Positions 40,943 to 49,221 of a stretch of DNA of 64,000 nucleotides are shown in pieces. This DNA is from Afipia birgiae 34632 (lineage in GTDB: Bacteria; Pseudomonadota; Alphaproteobacteria; Rhizobiales; Xanthobacteraceae). Below the pieces are notes generated by a model. That model saw only the letters and a program-made list of their open reading frames with translations, did no database searches and was not told the DNA's origin. The first letter of the stretch is position 1. Each line of letters starts with the position of its first letter. The DNA lies in assembly GCF_000308295.2 (NCBI RefSeq), contig NZ_HG326652.1:2514818-2578817 (forward strand), in the 5' to 3' direction. A program made the translations under genes and the position numbers.

Positions 40943-42535
40943 TCAATGCGCGTCCGGCGGCGGGCCCATCATGTTGGGCTTGTTGACGAAGAACACGAGC
41001 AAGCTCAGTGCAAGATAGAAGCACGCCAGAATAAAGAAGGCATCGCCGAAGCTCATCACCACCGCCTGCCGGTGCACAATCTGCGACAGTTGCTTCAGCG
41101 CCATCAGGGATGCGTTGCCCGCGCCCTGGAATTTCTGGGTCAGCATGTTGAGCGTCTCGACCGCCGTCGCATTGCCCCAGGTGACCTTGTCATGGAGCCG
41201 CGAAATATGCAGGTCGGTCCGGCTGTCGAGCACGGTGTTGATGAGGGCGAGCCCCACCGCGCCGCCGAGATTGCGCGTCAGGTTGAACAGCCCTGCCGCA
41301 TTCTTCAGGCGCGAGGGCGCCAGCGTTCCGAGCGCGATGTTGTTCACCGGTACCATCGCCATCATGATGCCGACGCCGCGCAGGATCTGCGGCACCAGCA
41401 ATTCATAGAAATCGTAATCGCGCGTGATCCCGGTCATCATCCATGAACTGAGCGCGAAAATGAGCAACCCCGCCGCGATCATCAGACGCAAATCGACCTT
41501 GGTCATCAGCCGTCCGATGAACGGCGCGCTGACGAACATCGCCGCTCCCGAGACGAACACTGTCTCGCCGATCATCAGCGCGCTGTAGCCGCGCACCTCG
41601 GCCAGATAACGCGGATAGACGTAAGTCAGGCCATAGAGGCCGATGCCGACGCAGAACGAGAACATGCAGCCGAGCGCGAAGTTGCGGTCGGTAAAGGCGC
41701 GGATATCGACAATCGGCTCCTTCTGCGTCAGCGCGCGATAAAAGAAGGCTACCGCGGACAGAACACAAACGATCGCGAAGAAGAAAATGGACTCGTCCTG
41801 CAGCCAGTCGTTACGCGGACCTTCCTCCAGCACGTATTCGAGCGAGCCGAGGAAGCCGGCCATCGCAGCGAGACCCCACCAGTCGAAATGCTGAAGCAGT
41901 TCGAAATTCGGCTCATCGAAGTCGACCAATGCCAGCACGCCGATGGTGATGGCGATCCCGGGGATGATATTGATGAAGAACAGCCAGTGCCACGACATCA
42001 GGTCGGTGATGTAGCCGCCGACCGTCGGGCCGATGGTCGGCGCCAGCGTTGCTACGAGGCCGATGATCGGGCCGACGATATGAAATTTGCTGCGCGGGAA
42101 AACCGAATAGGCCGACGCGAACACGGTCGGGATCATGCCTGCGCCAACGAACCCCTGAATCGCACGCCACAGGATCATCTGCTCGATGGTCGAGGTCATG
42201 CCACACATGAAACTCGCCACGGTAAATCCAGCGGCTGAGATCGCAAACAGCAGGCGTGTGCCGAGCGCGCGCGACAGGAAGCCCGACAGCGGGATCGCGA
42301 TCACCTCGGCGATCAGATACGAGGTCTGCACCCACGCGACTTCGCTGGTGCTGGCCGACAGACCGGCCTGGATTTCAGACAGCGATGCCGAAACGATCTG
42401 GATGTCCAGGATCGACATGAACATCCCGAACACCATGATCAGGAATGCAATCAGCCGGCGCGTGCTGATCGTTTCCTCCGGCGCCGATACAGCCGGGGCG
42501 CCATCCATGGTCGGCGATGCGGTGTTTGACGCCAT
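40943..42535 (-). CDS. DHA2-family MFS multidrug exporter (EmrB-like)
   Basis: 530-residue exporter with about 14 membrane segments. It has the DHA2 motif FGMFMSILDIQIVSASL in the first helix, the loop motif RALGTRLLF and the GAGMIPTVFASAY region. The ATG at 42535 follows AGGGACA and is preferred to one ten codons upstream. It follows the EmrA-like gene by 42 bp. Together with an outer-membrane TolC-type channel encoded elsewhere it would form a tripartite pump, probably repressed by the divergent TetR protein. Confidence 0.93.
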   Translation of the reverse strand: MASNTASPTMDGAPAVSAPEETISTRRLIAFLIMVFGMFMSILDIQIVSASLSEIQAGLSASTSEVAWVQTSYLIAEVIAIPLSGFLSRALGTRLLFAISAAGFTVASFMCGMTSTIEQMILWRAIQGFVGAGMIPTVFASAYSVFPRSKFHIVGPIIGLVATLAPTIGPTVGGYITDLMSWHWLFFINIIPGIAITIGVLALVDFDEPNFELLQHFDWWGLAAMAGFLGSLEYVLEEGPRNDWLQDESIFFFAIVCVLSAVAFFYRALTQKEPIVDIRAFTDRNFALGCMFSFCVGIGLYGLTYVYPRYLAEVRGYSALMIGETVFVSGAAMFVSAPFIGRLMTKVDLRLMIAAGLLIFALSSWMMTGITRDYDFYELLVPQILRGVGIMMAMVPVNNIALGTLAPSRLKNAAGLFNLTRNLGGAVGLALINTVLDSRTDLHISRLHDKVTWGNATAVETLNMLTQKFQGAGNASLMALKQLSQIVHRQAVVMSFGDAFFILACFYLALSLLVFFVNKPNMMGPPPDAH

Positions 42536-42577
42536 CACACTGTCCCTGCGATCAGCGATGCGCAATCCCGCACGCGG

Positions 42578-43822
42578 TTATCGGGCGGCGATCGGATCGA
42601 CCCCGTCCGGCGAGGGTTTGGTGTTGACCGTGGTCACCACCGACATGCCGGGCCGCAACAGGTTTTCCCGCGCCACCGAGAACGGCACGCGAATGCGAAC
42701 CGGGACGCGCTGAACCACCTTGGTGAAGTTGCCGGTCGCGTTGTCGGGCGGCAGCAGCGTGAACACCGAACCGGACGCCGGCGCGAGACTGTCGACGATG
42801 CCCTTGATGGTGCGGCCGGAGACCGCATCGACCGTGATCGACACATGCTGGCCGGGTTTCAGGCGGCCAAGCTGCGTTTCCTTGTAGTTGGCGTCGATGT
42901 ACACGTCGTCGATCGGCACGACATTGGCGAGCCGCTGCCCCGGCTGCACATAATCGCCGACGTTGACGATGCGGTTGGAGAAGATGCCGTCGACCGGCGC
43001 ACGCACCGTGGTGAACGAAAGATCGCGCACCGCTTTAGCGAGCGCCGAGCGCAATTCCTGCAACTGGCCCTCGGCTTCAGCTTTCTGTGCGTTGATCACA
43101 TCGACTTGCGTCTGTGCCGCGTCGAGCGCGGCCTTGGCACCCTGCACCGCGGCCTGAGCCTGATCGCGGCCGGCCTGCGAAACATCGAAGGTCGCCTTCG
43201 AGGCGAAGCCCTTTGTGCTCAGGCTTTCCTGACGCGCGAAGTCAGCCTCCGCGCGCTTGATGGCGGCCTCTGCCGAAACCAGTTGCGCCTGCGCCTGCTC
43301 GACCGCGCTTTCCTGCGCCTTGGCCTGGCGTCCGATGCGCTCGATGGTTGCCTGCTGGGTGTCGACCTTGGCGCGTGCGCTCTCGACGGCCAGACGGTAA
43401 TCACCGTCGTCAATCATGAAGACGACATTGCCCGCGCCGACGCGCGCGTTGTCGCCCACCATGACTTTTGCAATGTGCCCGGGAATCTTCGCGCCCATCG
43501 TCGTGTTGTTGGCGCGGACATAGGCGTCATCCGTCGTGACCATGTAACGGCCGACGACCATGTAGTGATAGCCGAAGTAAATGCCTGCGAGGATCGCAAC
43601 CGCGCCGACGCCGACCAGAACGCGCCTGCGTGTCGGAGACTTCGGCTTCGCGGATTCGACCTTCGCGTCCGCGGGCGGCGCTGCCTCGGGTGCATCCGTC
43701 GCAGGTTGCTCGACCGGACGTGCACGCTGCTCGATGCCCGCAGTACGCGATACATCAGTCTCGGATGCGTCAGGCTCCGGGTGAACAACCCTTGCGACCT
43801 GGTCTCGGGCAGGCACGGCCAT
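42578..43822 (-). CDS. HlyD-family membrane fusion protein (EmrA-like)
   Basis: 414-residue periplasmic adaptor of an efflux pump. A cytoplasmic N-terminus (about 1-60) precedes one membrane segment (RVLVGVGAVAILAGIYFGYH). Then come the first barrel/lipoyl half (TTMGAKIPGHIAKVMVGDN), a long coiled-coil hairpin (about 135-240), and the second lipoyl half with VRAPVDGIFSNRIVNVGDYV. The ATG at 43822 has GGAGG five bases upstream, which decides against the ATG four codons earlier. It is first in an operon with the EmrB-like exporter. Confidence 0.93.
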   Translation of the reverse strand: MAVPARDQVARVVHPEPDASETDVSRTAGIEQRARPVEQPATDAPEAAPPADAKVESAKPKSPTRRRVLVGVGAVAILAGIYFGYHYMVVGRYMVTTDDAYVRANNTTMGAKIPGHIAKVMVGDNARVGAGNVVFMIDDGDYRLAVESARAKVDTQQATIERIGRQAKAQESAVEQAQAQLVSAEAAIKRAEADFARQESLSTKGFASKATFDVSQAGRDQAQAAVQGAKAALDAAQTQVDVINAQKAEAEGQLQELRSALAKAVRDLSFTTVRAPVDGIFSNRIVNVGDYVQPGQRLANVVPIDDVYIDANYKETQLGRLKPGQHVSITVDAVSGRTIKGIVDSLAPASGSVFTLLPPDNATGNFTKVVQRVPVRIRVPFSVARENLLRPGMSVVTTVNTKPSPDGVDPIAAR

Positions 43823-43953
43823 CGCGGCCTCCATAAAGTATCAAAACAGCGCAATCCGGGAGGCGCTCGCGCGCCGGCAATTCCTCAGCGTCTGCGCGGG
43901 CCTTTTGGTTGTTTTTCCGAAAGCGTTTTCGCCTTCGGGACCCAGCATGCGGC

Positions 43954-43994
43954 AAAATTACCATTGACCGAACGGTTCGGTCAATGGTAATTTT
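43954..43994. promoter_or_regulatory. 41-bp perfect palindrome, probable TetR operator and divergent promoter
   Basis: The 20-base arm at 43954-43973 is the exact reverse complement of 43975-43994, around a single central G. The core TGACCGAAC/GTTCGGTCA resembles TetR/AcrR-type operators. Each arm carries a TTGACC that could serve as a -35 element in either direction. It sits between the HlyD gene (start 43822) and the TetR gene (start 44082), so one repressor could control both. Confidence 0.85.
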
Positions 43995-44081
43995 GAACCG
44001 ATCCTTCGATATCGTAGACCGTACTCCCGCACCCTTTCCGGCGGTGCGATCCACAGCCAAACGAAAAAACAGACTAAACAA

Positions 44082-44723
44082 ATGGTTGCTCAGACCCACC
44101 TTACAGTCGCCTCTGGCGACGAGGACAGCGCGAAGCGCCACCAGATCATGGATGGCGCGCGGCGGGTCTTTATGGATCTGGGTTTTGACGGCGCCAGCAT
44201 GAACGAGATCGCGCGGGCTGCGGGGGTCTCCAAGGGCACCCTTTACGTCTATTTCACCGACAAGCACTCGCTGTTCGAGGCCATTGTCGAGCGGGAAAGC
44301 CTTGACCATGGCAAGACGGCGTTCAATTTCGATCCCTCGCTAGACGCCGAAACCAGCCTGCGCGCTTTCGGCCGCGCCTATATCGAAATCGTGTGCCGGC
44401 CGGATGGCGGTTCGGCGGTCAGAACCGTGATGGCCATCGCGGAACGGATGCCAGATGTCGGCCGCCGGTTTTATGACCGCGTGATCGCCCACACCAATCA
44501 CCTCATGGCCGAGTACCTCAGGGCACGGGTGAAGGTGAAGGAACTTGCGATTGACGACTGCGAACTGGCCGCGATGCAGTTCATGATGATGTGTCAGGCG
44601 ACCTTGTTCCAGCCCTACGTCTTTCAGGCCAAGCCTGCGCCGACGAAGGAACAGATCGCAACGGTGGTCGACAGCGCAACGCGGCTCTTCCTCGCCGGCT
44701 ATCGTGCCCCCAAAAAAAGCTGA
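44082..44723 (+). CDS. TetR/AcrR-family transcriptional regulator
   Basis: 213-residue regulator with the N-terminal helix-turn-helix at about 39-58 (MNEIARAAGVSKGTLYVYF) followed by the family DKHSLFEAIVERE segment. The C-terminal part resembles the AefR-like ligand domain. It is divergent from the EmrA/EmrB operon with a long palindrome between them, so it probably represses the pump and itself until a drug-like ligand binds. There is no clear ribosome binding site before the ATG. Confidence 0.93.
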   Translation: MVAQTHLTVASGDEDSAKRHQIMDGARRVFMDLGFDGASMNEIARAAGVSKGTLYVYFTDKHSLFEAIVERESLDHGKTAFNFDPSLDAETSLRAFGRAYIEIVCRPDGGSAVRTVMAIAERMPDVGRRFYDRVIAHTNHLMAEYLRARVKVKELAIDDCELAAMQFMMMCQATLFQPYVFQAKPAPTKEQIATVVDSATRLFLAGYRAPKKS

Positions 44724-44740
44724 AACAAAAGCGGCTGAAA

Positions 44741-45958
44741 TCAGCGCTCCCTGACGCGGGACTCGTCTTCGATCGACTCCCGGTCTTCCTTCGATAGCGG
44801 GCCGCGTGCGAAGACGCTCTTGACCCTGTTCCCGATCGAGCCGGTGATGCCGTTATCGCGTCCCGCATATCCGCCGCGCGGCGCCGCGCGCGACGCAATC
44901 TCCTCGCCCGACACGGCGGCGGGCTGGCAGATAACGCGGCCGCTTGCGCGACGCATCAGGTCGACGTGAATGTGATCGTAGTGGTAGACGTTCGAACCCG
45001 GCGCCAGCACGGTGTTGAACTGCTGGCACGCTGCGCCCTGAATATCGCGCAGGAATCCCTGTTCTTCCGGCAAGCCTTTCCAGCCGTCCTTGACCGAAAT
45101 GCGCCTTCCGTCCGCAAGCGTGAACGACGCGATGTCGAGCGCGTTGCCGAAGGCGTGTTCTGAAATACGCGAGCGCGAGTTGCCGTTCATGCCGCGGCAT
45201 GAGTAAGCCGAGATCTGTCTGATTTCCGCGACCGGAGAACCGAACCAGCGTTGCGCGGCGGGCTGAACAGAGTCCGCCAGCCAGCGGTCGAGCGCGGACA
45301 CAATCGGACAGGCCAGCGTCGCGGCGGGTTTGAGCGTGACCGAACCGAACCTGTTCACCGCAGATCCCTGCGACGGGCCGAGACGCGGCGGCGTGTAGGG
45401 CTGGCTCGCGGGAGGATACGGCTGCGCGGCGTAAGGTGCGCGCGGCGCGCGGCTGGGTGCAGGCGACGGTGCGTCGGATGCGGCCTCGATATCTTCCTCG
45501 TTAGGCGGCGCGACACCCGGCGCGTTCAGCTGCATGGGCGCGCCGGACTGCGATGGATAGGGACGCTGCGCCTGATACGGCTGCTGCGATGGATACGACG
45601 GCGGCTGCGACGCGTATGACGGCTGTTGATAGGACGAAGGCTGCTGCGACACCGGCCAGCGCGGCTGATTGCCGATGCTTCCGGGCGGACGCAGATCGTC
45701 CGCATAACCGAGGCTGCTCATCGGGTCACCGAGCGCGACCACTTTCAACGGAAATTCGGCGCCGCAGGCGCCCGGTCCGGAAATCGGATCGATGCGGACG
45801 AGATCCGCGGTCTCCTTGACCGCACCGGATTTCAGGCACGCCTTCTCTGCCTCGGCCCGCCAGGGTTCTCGTTCCGCGGTCATGAAACCGCGGCCGCAAC
45901 CAGCCAGCGCAACGAGGACAAGGGAGCCGACTACGAACCAACTAACTCCACGCGTCAT
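44741..45958 (-). CDS. Extensin-like lipoprotein (Extensin-like_C domain)
   Basis: 405-residue probable lipoprotein with a lipobox ending at C21 (VALAGC). A Pro/Gln/Tyr/Ser-rich region of repeated QQPSY, SQPPSYPSQ and YPPASQPY types spans about 95-215, followed by a C-terminal Extensin-like_C domain (about 215-350). That domain has SEHAFGNALDIASF and YHYDHIHVDL, which place the His/Asp residues as in LAS-type (M15-like) zinc peptidases. A role at the peptidoglycan is likely but unproven. The Tyr/Pro-rich part is likely a flexible spacer. Confidence 0.87.
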   Translation of the reverse strand: MTRGVSWFVVGSLVLVALAGCGRGFMTAEREPWRAEAEKACLKSGAVKETADLVRIDPISGPGACGAEFPLKVVALGDPMSSLGYADDLRPPGSIGNQPRWPVSQQPSSYQQPSYASQPPSYPSQQPYQAQRPYPSQSGAPMQLNAPGVAPPNEEDIEAASDAPSPAPSRAPRAPYAAQPYPPASQPYTPPRLGPSQGSAVNRFGSVTLKPAATLACPIVSALDRWLADSVQPAAQRWFGSPVAEIRQISAYSCRGMNGNSRSRISEHAFGNALDIASFTLADGRRISVKDGWKGLPEEQGFLRDIQGAACQQFNTVLAPGSNVYHYDHIHVDLMRRASGRVICQPAAVSGEEIASRAAPRGGYAGRDNGITGSIGNRVKSVFARGPLSKEDRESIEDESRVRER

Positions 45959-46136
45959 CCGCGCAAGTTCACCGAAGATAATTAAGGACTCTTCAACGCA
46001 TTGTTATTCAAAGTTTTTTAACCATGATCTCCCGCCGCGACCGGTAATGCGACAGCTGGCCTGCCTTTTTGGGGCGGGGAACGTCTTGGTAGCGTCCGCG
46101 TTACATGACCCAGCGTTGAGCCAAGGGAGGACACCC

Positions 46137-46220
46137 ATGACCATCGTCGGACCTTTGAGCGTCGTTGCCGCTTATGCGTCGCTCATCCTCGTCGGCGCGA
46201 TCGTGCTGGGCATGTTCTAG
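46137..46220 (+). CDS. 27-residue single-span membrane peptide
   Basis: A short frame starting ATGACCATCGTC with a strong AAGGGAGG ribosome binding site 6 bases upstream and ending TAG at 46218. The peptide is almost wholly hydrophobic (Ile/Val/Leu/Ala, with one Pro and one Tyr), ending in GAIVLGMF, and would span the inner membrane once. It is too short for usual gene finders. The call rests on the ribosome binding site and composition. Function is unknown. Confidence 0.6.
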   Translation: MTIVGPLSVVAAYASLILVGAIVLGMF

Positions 46221-46330
46221 GCAGATAACCGTCCTGATCTTACGCATCATGCGTCGAACTGACAGGATCACCGGATTGAGTGAGGCGGTCAGCCCTTGAT
46301 CGCGCGCGCGGAAATCTGCAATCATGTTTC

Positions 46331-47374
46331 ATGATTTTCCGTCAGCTCTTCGACAGCGTTTCCAGCACTTACACCTATCTCCTTGCAAGCCGGCGCGGCG
46401 GCGAGGCGTTGATCATTGATCCCGTACTGGAGAAGGTCGATCGCTATATCCAGCTTTTGCAGGACCTTGATCTCAAGCTGATCAAGGCGGTCGATACGCA
46501 TATCCATGCCGATCACATCACGGGGCTCGGCGCACTGCGCGACAAGACCCATTGCATCACCGTGATGGGCGAGCAGAGCGGCGTGGACGTCGTGTCGATG
46601 CGTGTATCCGACGGCGACAAGATCGACATCGAAGGCCTCAGCCTCGATGTGCTCTACACGCCCGGCCACACCGACGATTCCTACAGCTTCATCCTGCCCG
46701 ACCGGGTGTTCACCGGCGACACGCTGCTCATTCGCGGTACCGGCCGGACCGATTTCCAGAACGGCGATCCGCGCGCGCAGTACGAGTCGATTTTTGGCCG
46801 CCTGTTGAAGCTGCCCGACCAGACGCTGATTTTTCCGGCGCACGACTACAAGGGAGACACCGTCTCCACCATCGGCGAAGAGAAAGCCTGCAATCCGCGC
46901 CTACAGGTCAAGTCGGTCGATCAATACGTCGATCTCATGAACAGTCTTCACTTGCCGAATCCGAAGATGATGGACGTGGCCGTTCCGGCGAACCTTCATA
47001 TGGGTCTGGCGCAGGACGAAGTTGCGCGGCGCGGCTGGGCGGTAACTGCAGTGCAAGCCAAGGACATCGTCGGACGGCCGGACGTTGTGTTGATCGATTT
47101 GCGCGAGCGCCGTGAACGCGAAAAGCACGGCGTCATTCCGGGCTCGCTGCACGCGCCCTATCCCGCACTCGAAGATAACGTGAAGCCCGGCGGTGTCCTT
47201 CACCAGCTCGGCACGACAACCAGCAATCAGCTGCTGTTCTATTGCGCGTTCGGCGAACGTTCTGCGATGGCGGTGCAGGCTGCGCAGGAGGCCGGACTCG
47301 CCGGCGCCCGCCATATCCAGGGCGGGATCGAAGCCTGGCGCGTCGCCGGCGGCCGTATCGCGCGCGATGGCTGA
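46331..47374 (+). CDS. Persulfide dioxygenase-rhodanese fusion (MBL fold)
   Basis: 347-residue two-domain protein. The N-terminal metallo-beta-lactamase domain (1-235) is of the ETHE1/persulfide dioxygenase type: HIHADH at 57-62, H113 in TPGHTDDS, D130 in FTGDTL, H171 in FPAHDYKG. The C-terminal rhodanese domain (about 240-345) has its active-site C305 in LLFYCAFGERS. Fusions like this oxidise glutathione persulfide to sulfite and then transfer sulfur, detoxifying sulfide. The ATG at 46331 (MIFRQLFDS) is the family start. Confidence 0.92.
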   Translation: MIFRQLFDSVSSTYTYLLASRRGGEALIIDPVLEKVDRYIQLLQDLDLKLIKAVDTHIHADHITGLGALRDKTHCITVMGEQSGVDVVSMRVSDGDKIDIEGLSLDVLYTPGHTDDSYSFILPDRVFTGDTLLIRGTGRTDFQNGDPRAQYESIFGRLLKLPDQTLIFPAHDYKGDTVSTIGEEKACNPRLQVKSVDQYVDLMNSLHLPNPKMMDVAVPANLHMGLAQDEVARRGWAVTAVQAKDIVGRPDVVLIDLRERREREKHGVIPGSLHAPYPALEDNVKPGGVLHQLGTTTSNQLLFYCAFGERSAMAVQAAQEAGLAGARHIQGGIEAWRVAGGRIARDG

Positions 47375-47579
47375 CCACACCAGCTTTTGAACCTTTCGCA
47401 CTCCTGCGTACACACAAGACGCACGCATGCGGGGAAGCGCCAACCTATTCCGCCCCATAATTGCAACGGAAAGCCTGCTCCAACGGGGTGCCCGGCGTTG
47501 CATCGCCCTGCGAGGACTGTCAAAAAGTAATCATATTGCCCGGCTTTCCCGATTGGTCCTTGAGCAGGTGAATATTTTG

Positions 47580-49136
47580 ATGCGTTCTGCCCTGCTCGTT
47601 GCGTCGATCTTATACGGCGGCCTCGCCTCAGCGCCCGCGCATGCCGCACAAACCGTCCGGCTCGCTCAGGCGGCGCCCGCCCAATCTGTGACACCTGCAC
47701 CTGCACCGCAAACCAGTCCGCCCGCACCGGCCGATCAACCGGCAGCCGATACATCGCAGCAGGCGACCGATGAGCCCGCCGGCAACGTCGCCATCCTGAA
47801 AGGCACCGCAACGGTCACGCGCAACGGCATGACCGGTCCACTGAAGCTGCAAGACGATATCTTTAAGGGTGACATTCTTCAGACCGGCAAGAGCTCGACG
47901 CTCGGCGTGACATTCAGCGACGACACCACGCTCAATCTCTCCGCAAGTTCGCGTATCGTCGTGGATAATTTCATCTATCAGGAAGGCACTAAGGACAACG
48001 CCGCGCTGATCAACGTCACGTGCGGCACCATGGCGTTCGTCGCTGCTGCCGTTGCCAAGACCGGCGACATGAAAATCGAAACACCGACCGCGACGCTCGG
48101 CATTCGCGGCACCACCGGCGTCGTTGAAGTGCCTGAAGGCGCGGCAGCCGCCAATGCAACCAATGTCGGCGTCAAGCTCTACCCCGATGCCGACGGCAGG
48201 GTCGGCCGCATCGAACTCAAGGCGCGCGACGGCGCGCCGCTCGGTATGCTGACGCAGGCTGCAAGCGGATTCACCGTGCGCGGCACGATGGTGCCCGGCT
48301 TCGGCATGCGGATGTCCGCGATGCCGATGGTGATGTCTGCGCAAATGATCGCGCGCGATCGCGGATTCATACAGCGCGTTCACAACATGCAGGACATTGG
48401 ACGGCGCGTCGTGATGCAGCAGCGCGATTTCCGCATGCAGAATCCGAATCGTCCGCCGGCCTTCGGACGGCCAGGCTTCAATCAAGGCGGCCAGCAGCGG
48501 CCCGGAGTGAACCAACCCGGACAACAACGGCAGCCTGGACTGAACCAGCCCGGACAACGGCAACAACCGGGATTGAACCAGCCCGGTCAGCGGCAGCAAC
48601 CGGGATTGAATCGTCCGGGTCAACCCAACCAACCGGGACAACCCAATCGCCCCGGCCTGAATCAACCCGGCCAGCCGGCACGACCGGGCCTGCAAAATCC
48701 GCCGGGACAGCGCGGCAATTTGCAGCCCGATTTGCAGCGACAGCCCGGGGTGCCAAATCAGCCCGGTCTTCAAAGAACGCCCGGCACGCCGCAGCCTGGC
48801 GGATTCCAGCGCACACCCGGTGCTCCCGGTCAGATCGGTTCGCGACCGCCTCTGCCGAATCAGCCGGGTGTGGCGAACCCACCGGCCATCGCGCGGCAGC
48901 CCGGCATGCCGGGTGGATTGCAACGGCCGGCGGCTGTGCCAAGTGCACCGGCGATGCAAGGTCCGGCTGGCATCCTCAACCGGCTCGGTGTGCCCAGCCG
49001 GCTCGGCATTCCGCAAGCGCCGGCTCAGCGCATGCCGTCAGCAGTGCCGCGCCCAGGACAGCCGGGCGTTCCGGCAGTGCAGAAAAAGTTGCCGCAAGTC
49101 CCGAAGGACAAGCTGCTTCCGAGAGATCTGCGGTAA
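47580..49136 (+). CDS. Secreted FecR-domain protein with Pro/Gly/Gln-rich repeat tail
   Basis: 518-residue protein with a signal peptide cut after AHA (residue 22), a Pro/Ala linker, a FecR-type beta domain (about 68-195, including KGDILQTGKSSTLGVTFSDD and ATLGIRGTTGVVEV), and a Met/Arg-rich helix (about 240-290). A low-complexity tail made largely of NQPGQRQQPGL-like units fills about 295-515. The ATG at 47580 is chosen because it begins the signal peptide; upstream frame residues look non-coding. The tail is basic and probably lies in the periplasm or outer envelope. Function unknown. Confidence 0.85.
   Translation: MRSALLVASILYGGLASAPAHAAQTVRLAQAAPAQSVTPAPAPQTSPPAPADQPAADTSQQATDEPAGNVAILKGTATVTRNGMTGPLKLQDDIFKGDILQTGKSSTLGVTFSDDTTLNLSASSRIVVDNFIYQEGTKDNAALINVTCGTMAFVAAAVAKTGDMKIETPTATLGIRGTTGVVEVPEGAAAANATNVGVKLYPDADGRVGRIELKARDGAPLGMLTQAASGFTVRGTMVPGFGMRMSAMPMVMSAQMIARDRGFIQRVHNMQDIGRRVVMQQRDFRMQNPNRPPAFGRPGFNQGGQQRPGVNQPGQQRQPGLNQPGQRQQPGLNQPGQRQQPGLNRPGQPNQPGQPNRPGLNQPGQPARPGLQNPPGQRGNLQPDLQRQPGVPNQPGLQRTPGTPQPGGFQRTPGAPGQIGSRPPLPNQPGVANPPAIARQPGMPGGLQRPAAVPSAPAMQGPAGILNRLGVPSRLGIPQAPAQRMPSAVPRPGQPGVPAVQKKLPQVPKDKLLPRDLR
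48505..48690 (+). repeat. 33-bp tandem repeats coding for NQPGQRQQPGL units
   Basis: Within the FecR-domain gene the DNA repeats with a 33-base period (11 codons) around a core GATTGAACCAGCCCGG, decaying into shorter PGQPNQ-type units at the 3' side. Copies differ mostly at third bases. Such tracts change length by slippage or recombination. Confidence 0.7.
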
Positions 49137-49221
49137 GTCGATCCGGGCTACTCTGACGCGCGGGGTGGCGTGTATCGGACGCGGGCTGTAGCATCACGAT
49201 TATGATGCGGCCGGAGTCGTT

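Noticed and set aside
42536-42565. Upstream ATG for the EmrB-like exporter
   Set aside because: The ATG at 42535 has the better spaced AGGGACA site.
47427-47579. 51-residue N-terminal extension of the second FecR protein
   Set aside because: The extension precedes a clean signal peptide at 47580 and has no coding character.
48477-48720. Tandem repeats resembling a CRISPR array
   Set aside because: The repeats are in-frame 33-bp coding units inside a protein tail with no unique spacers and no cas genes.
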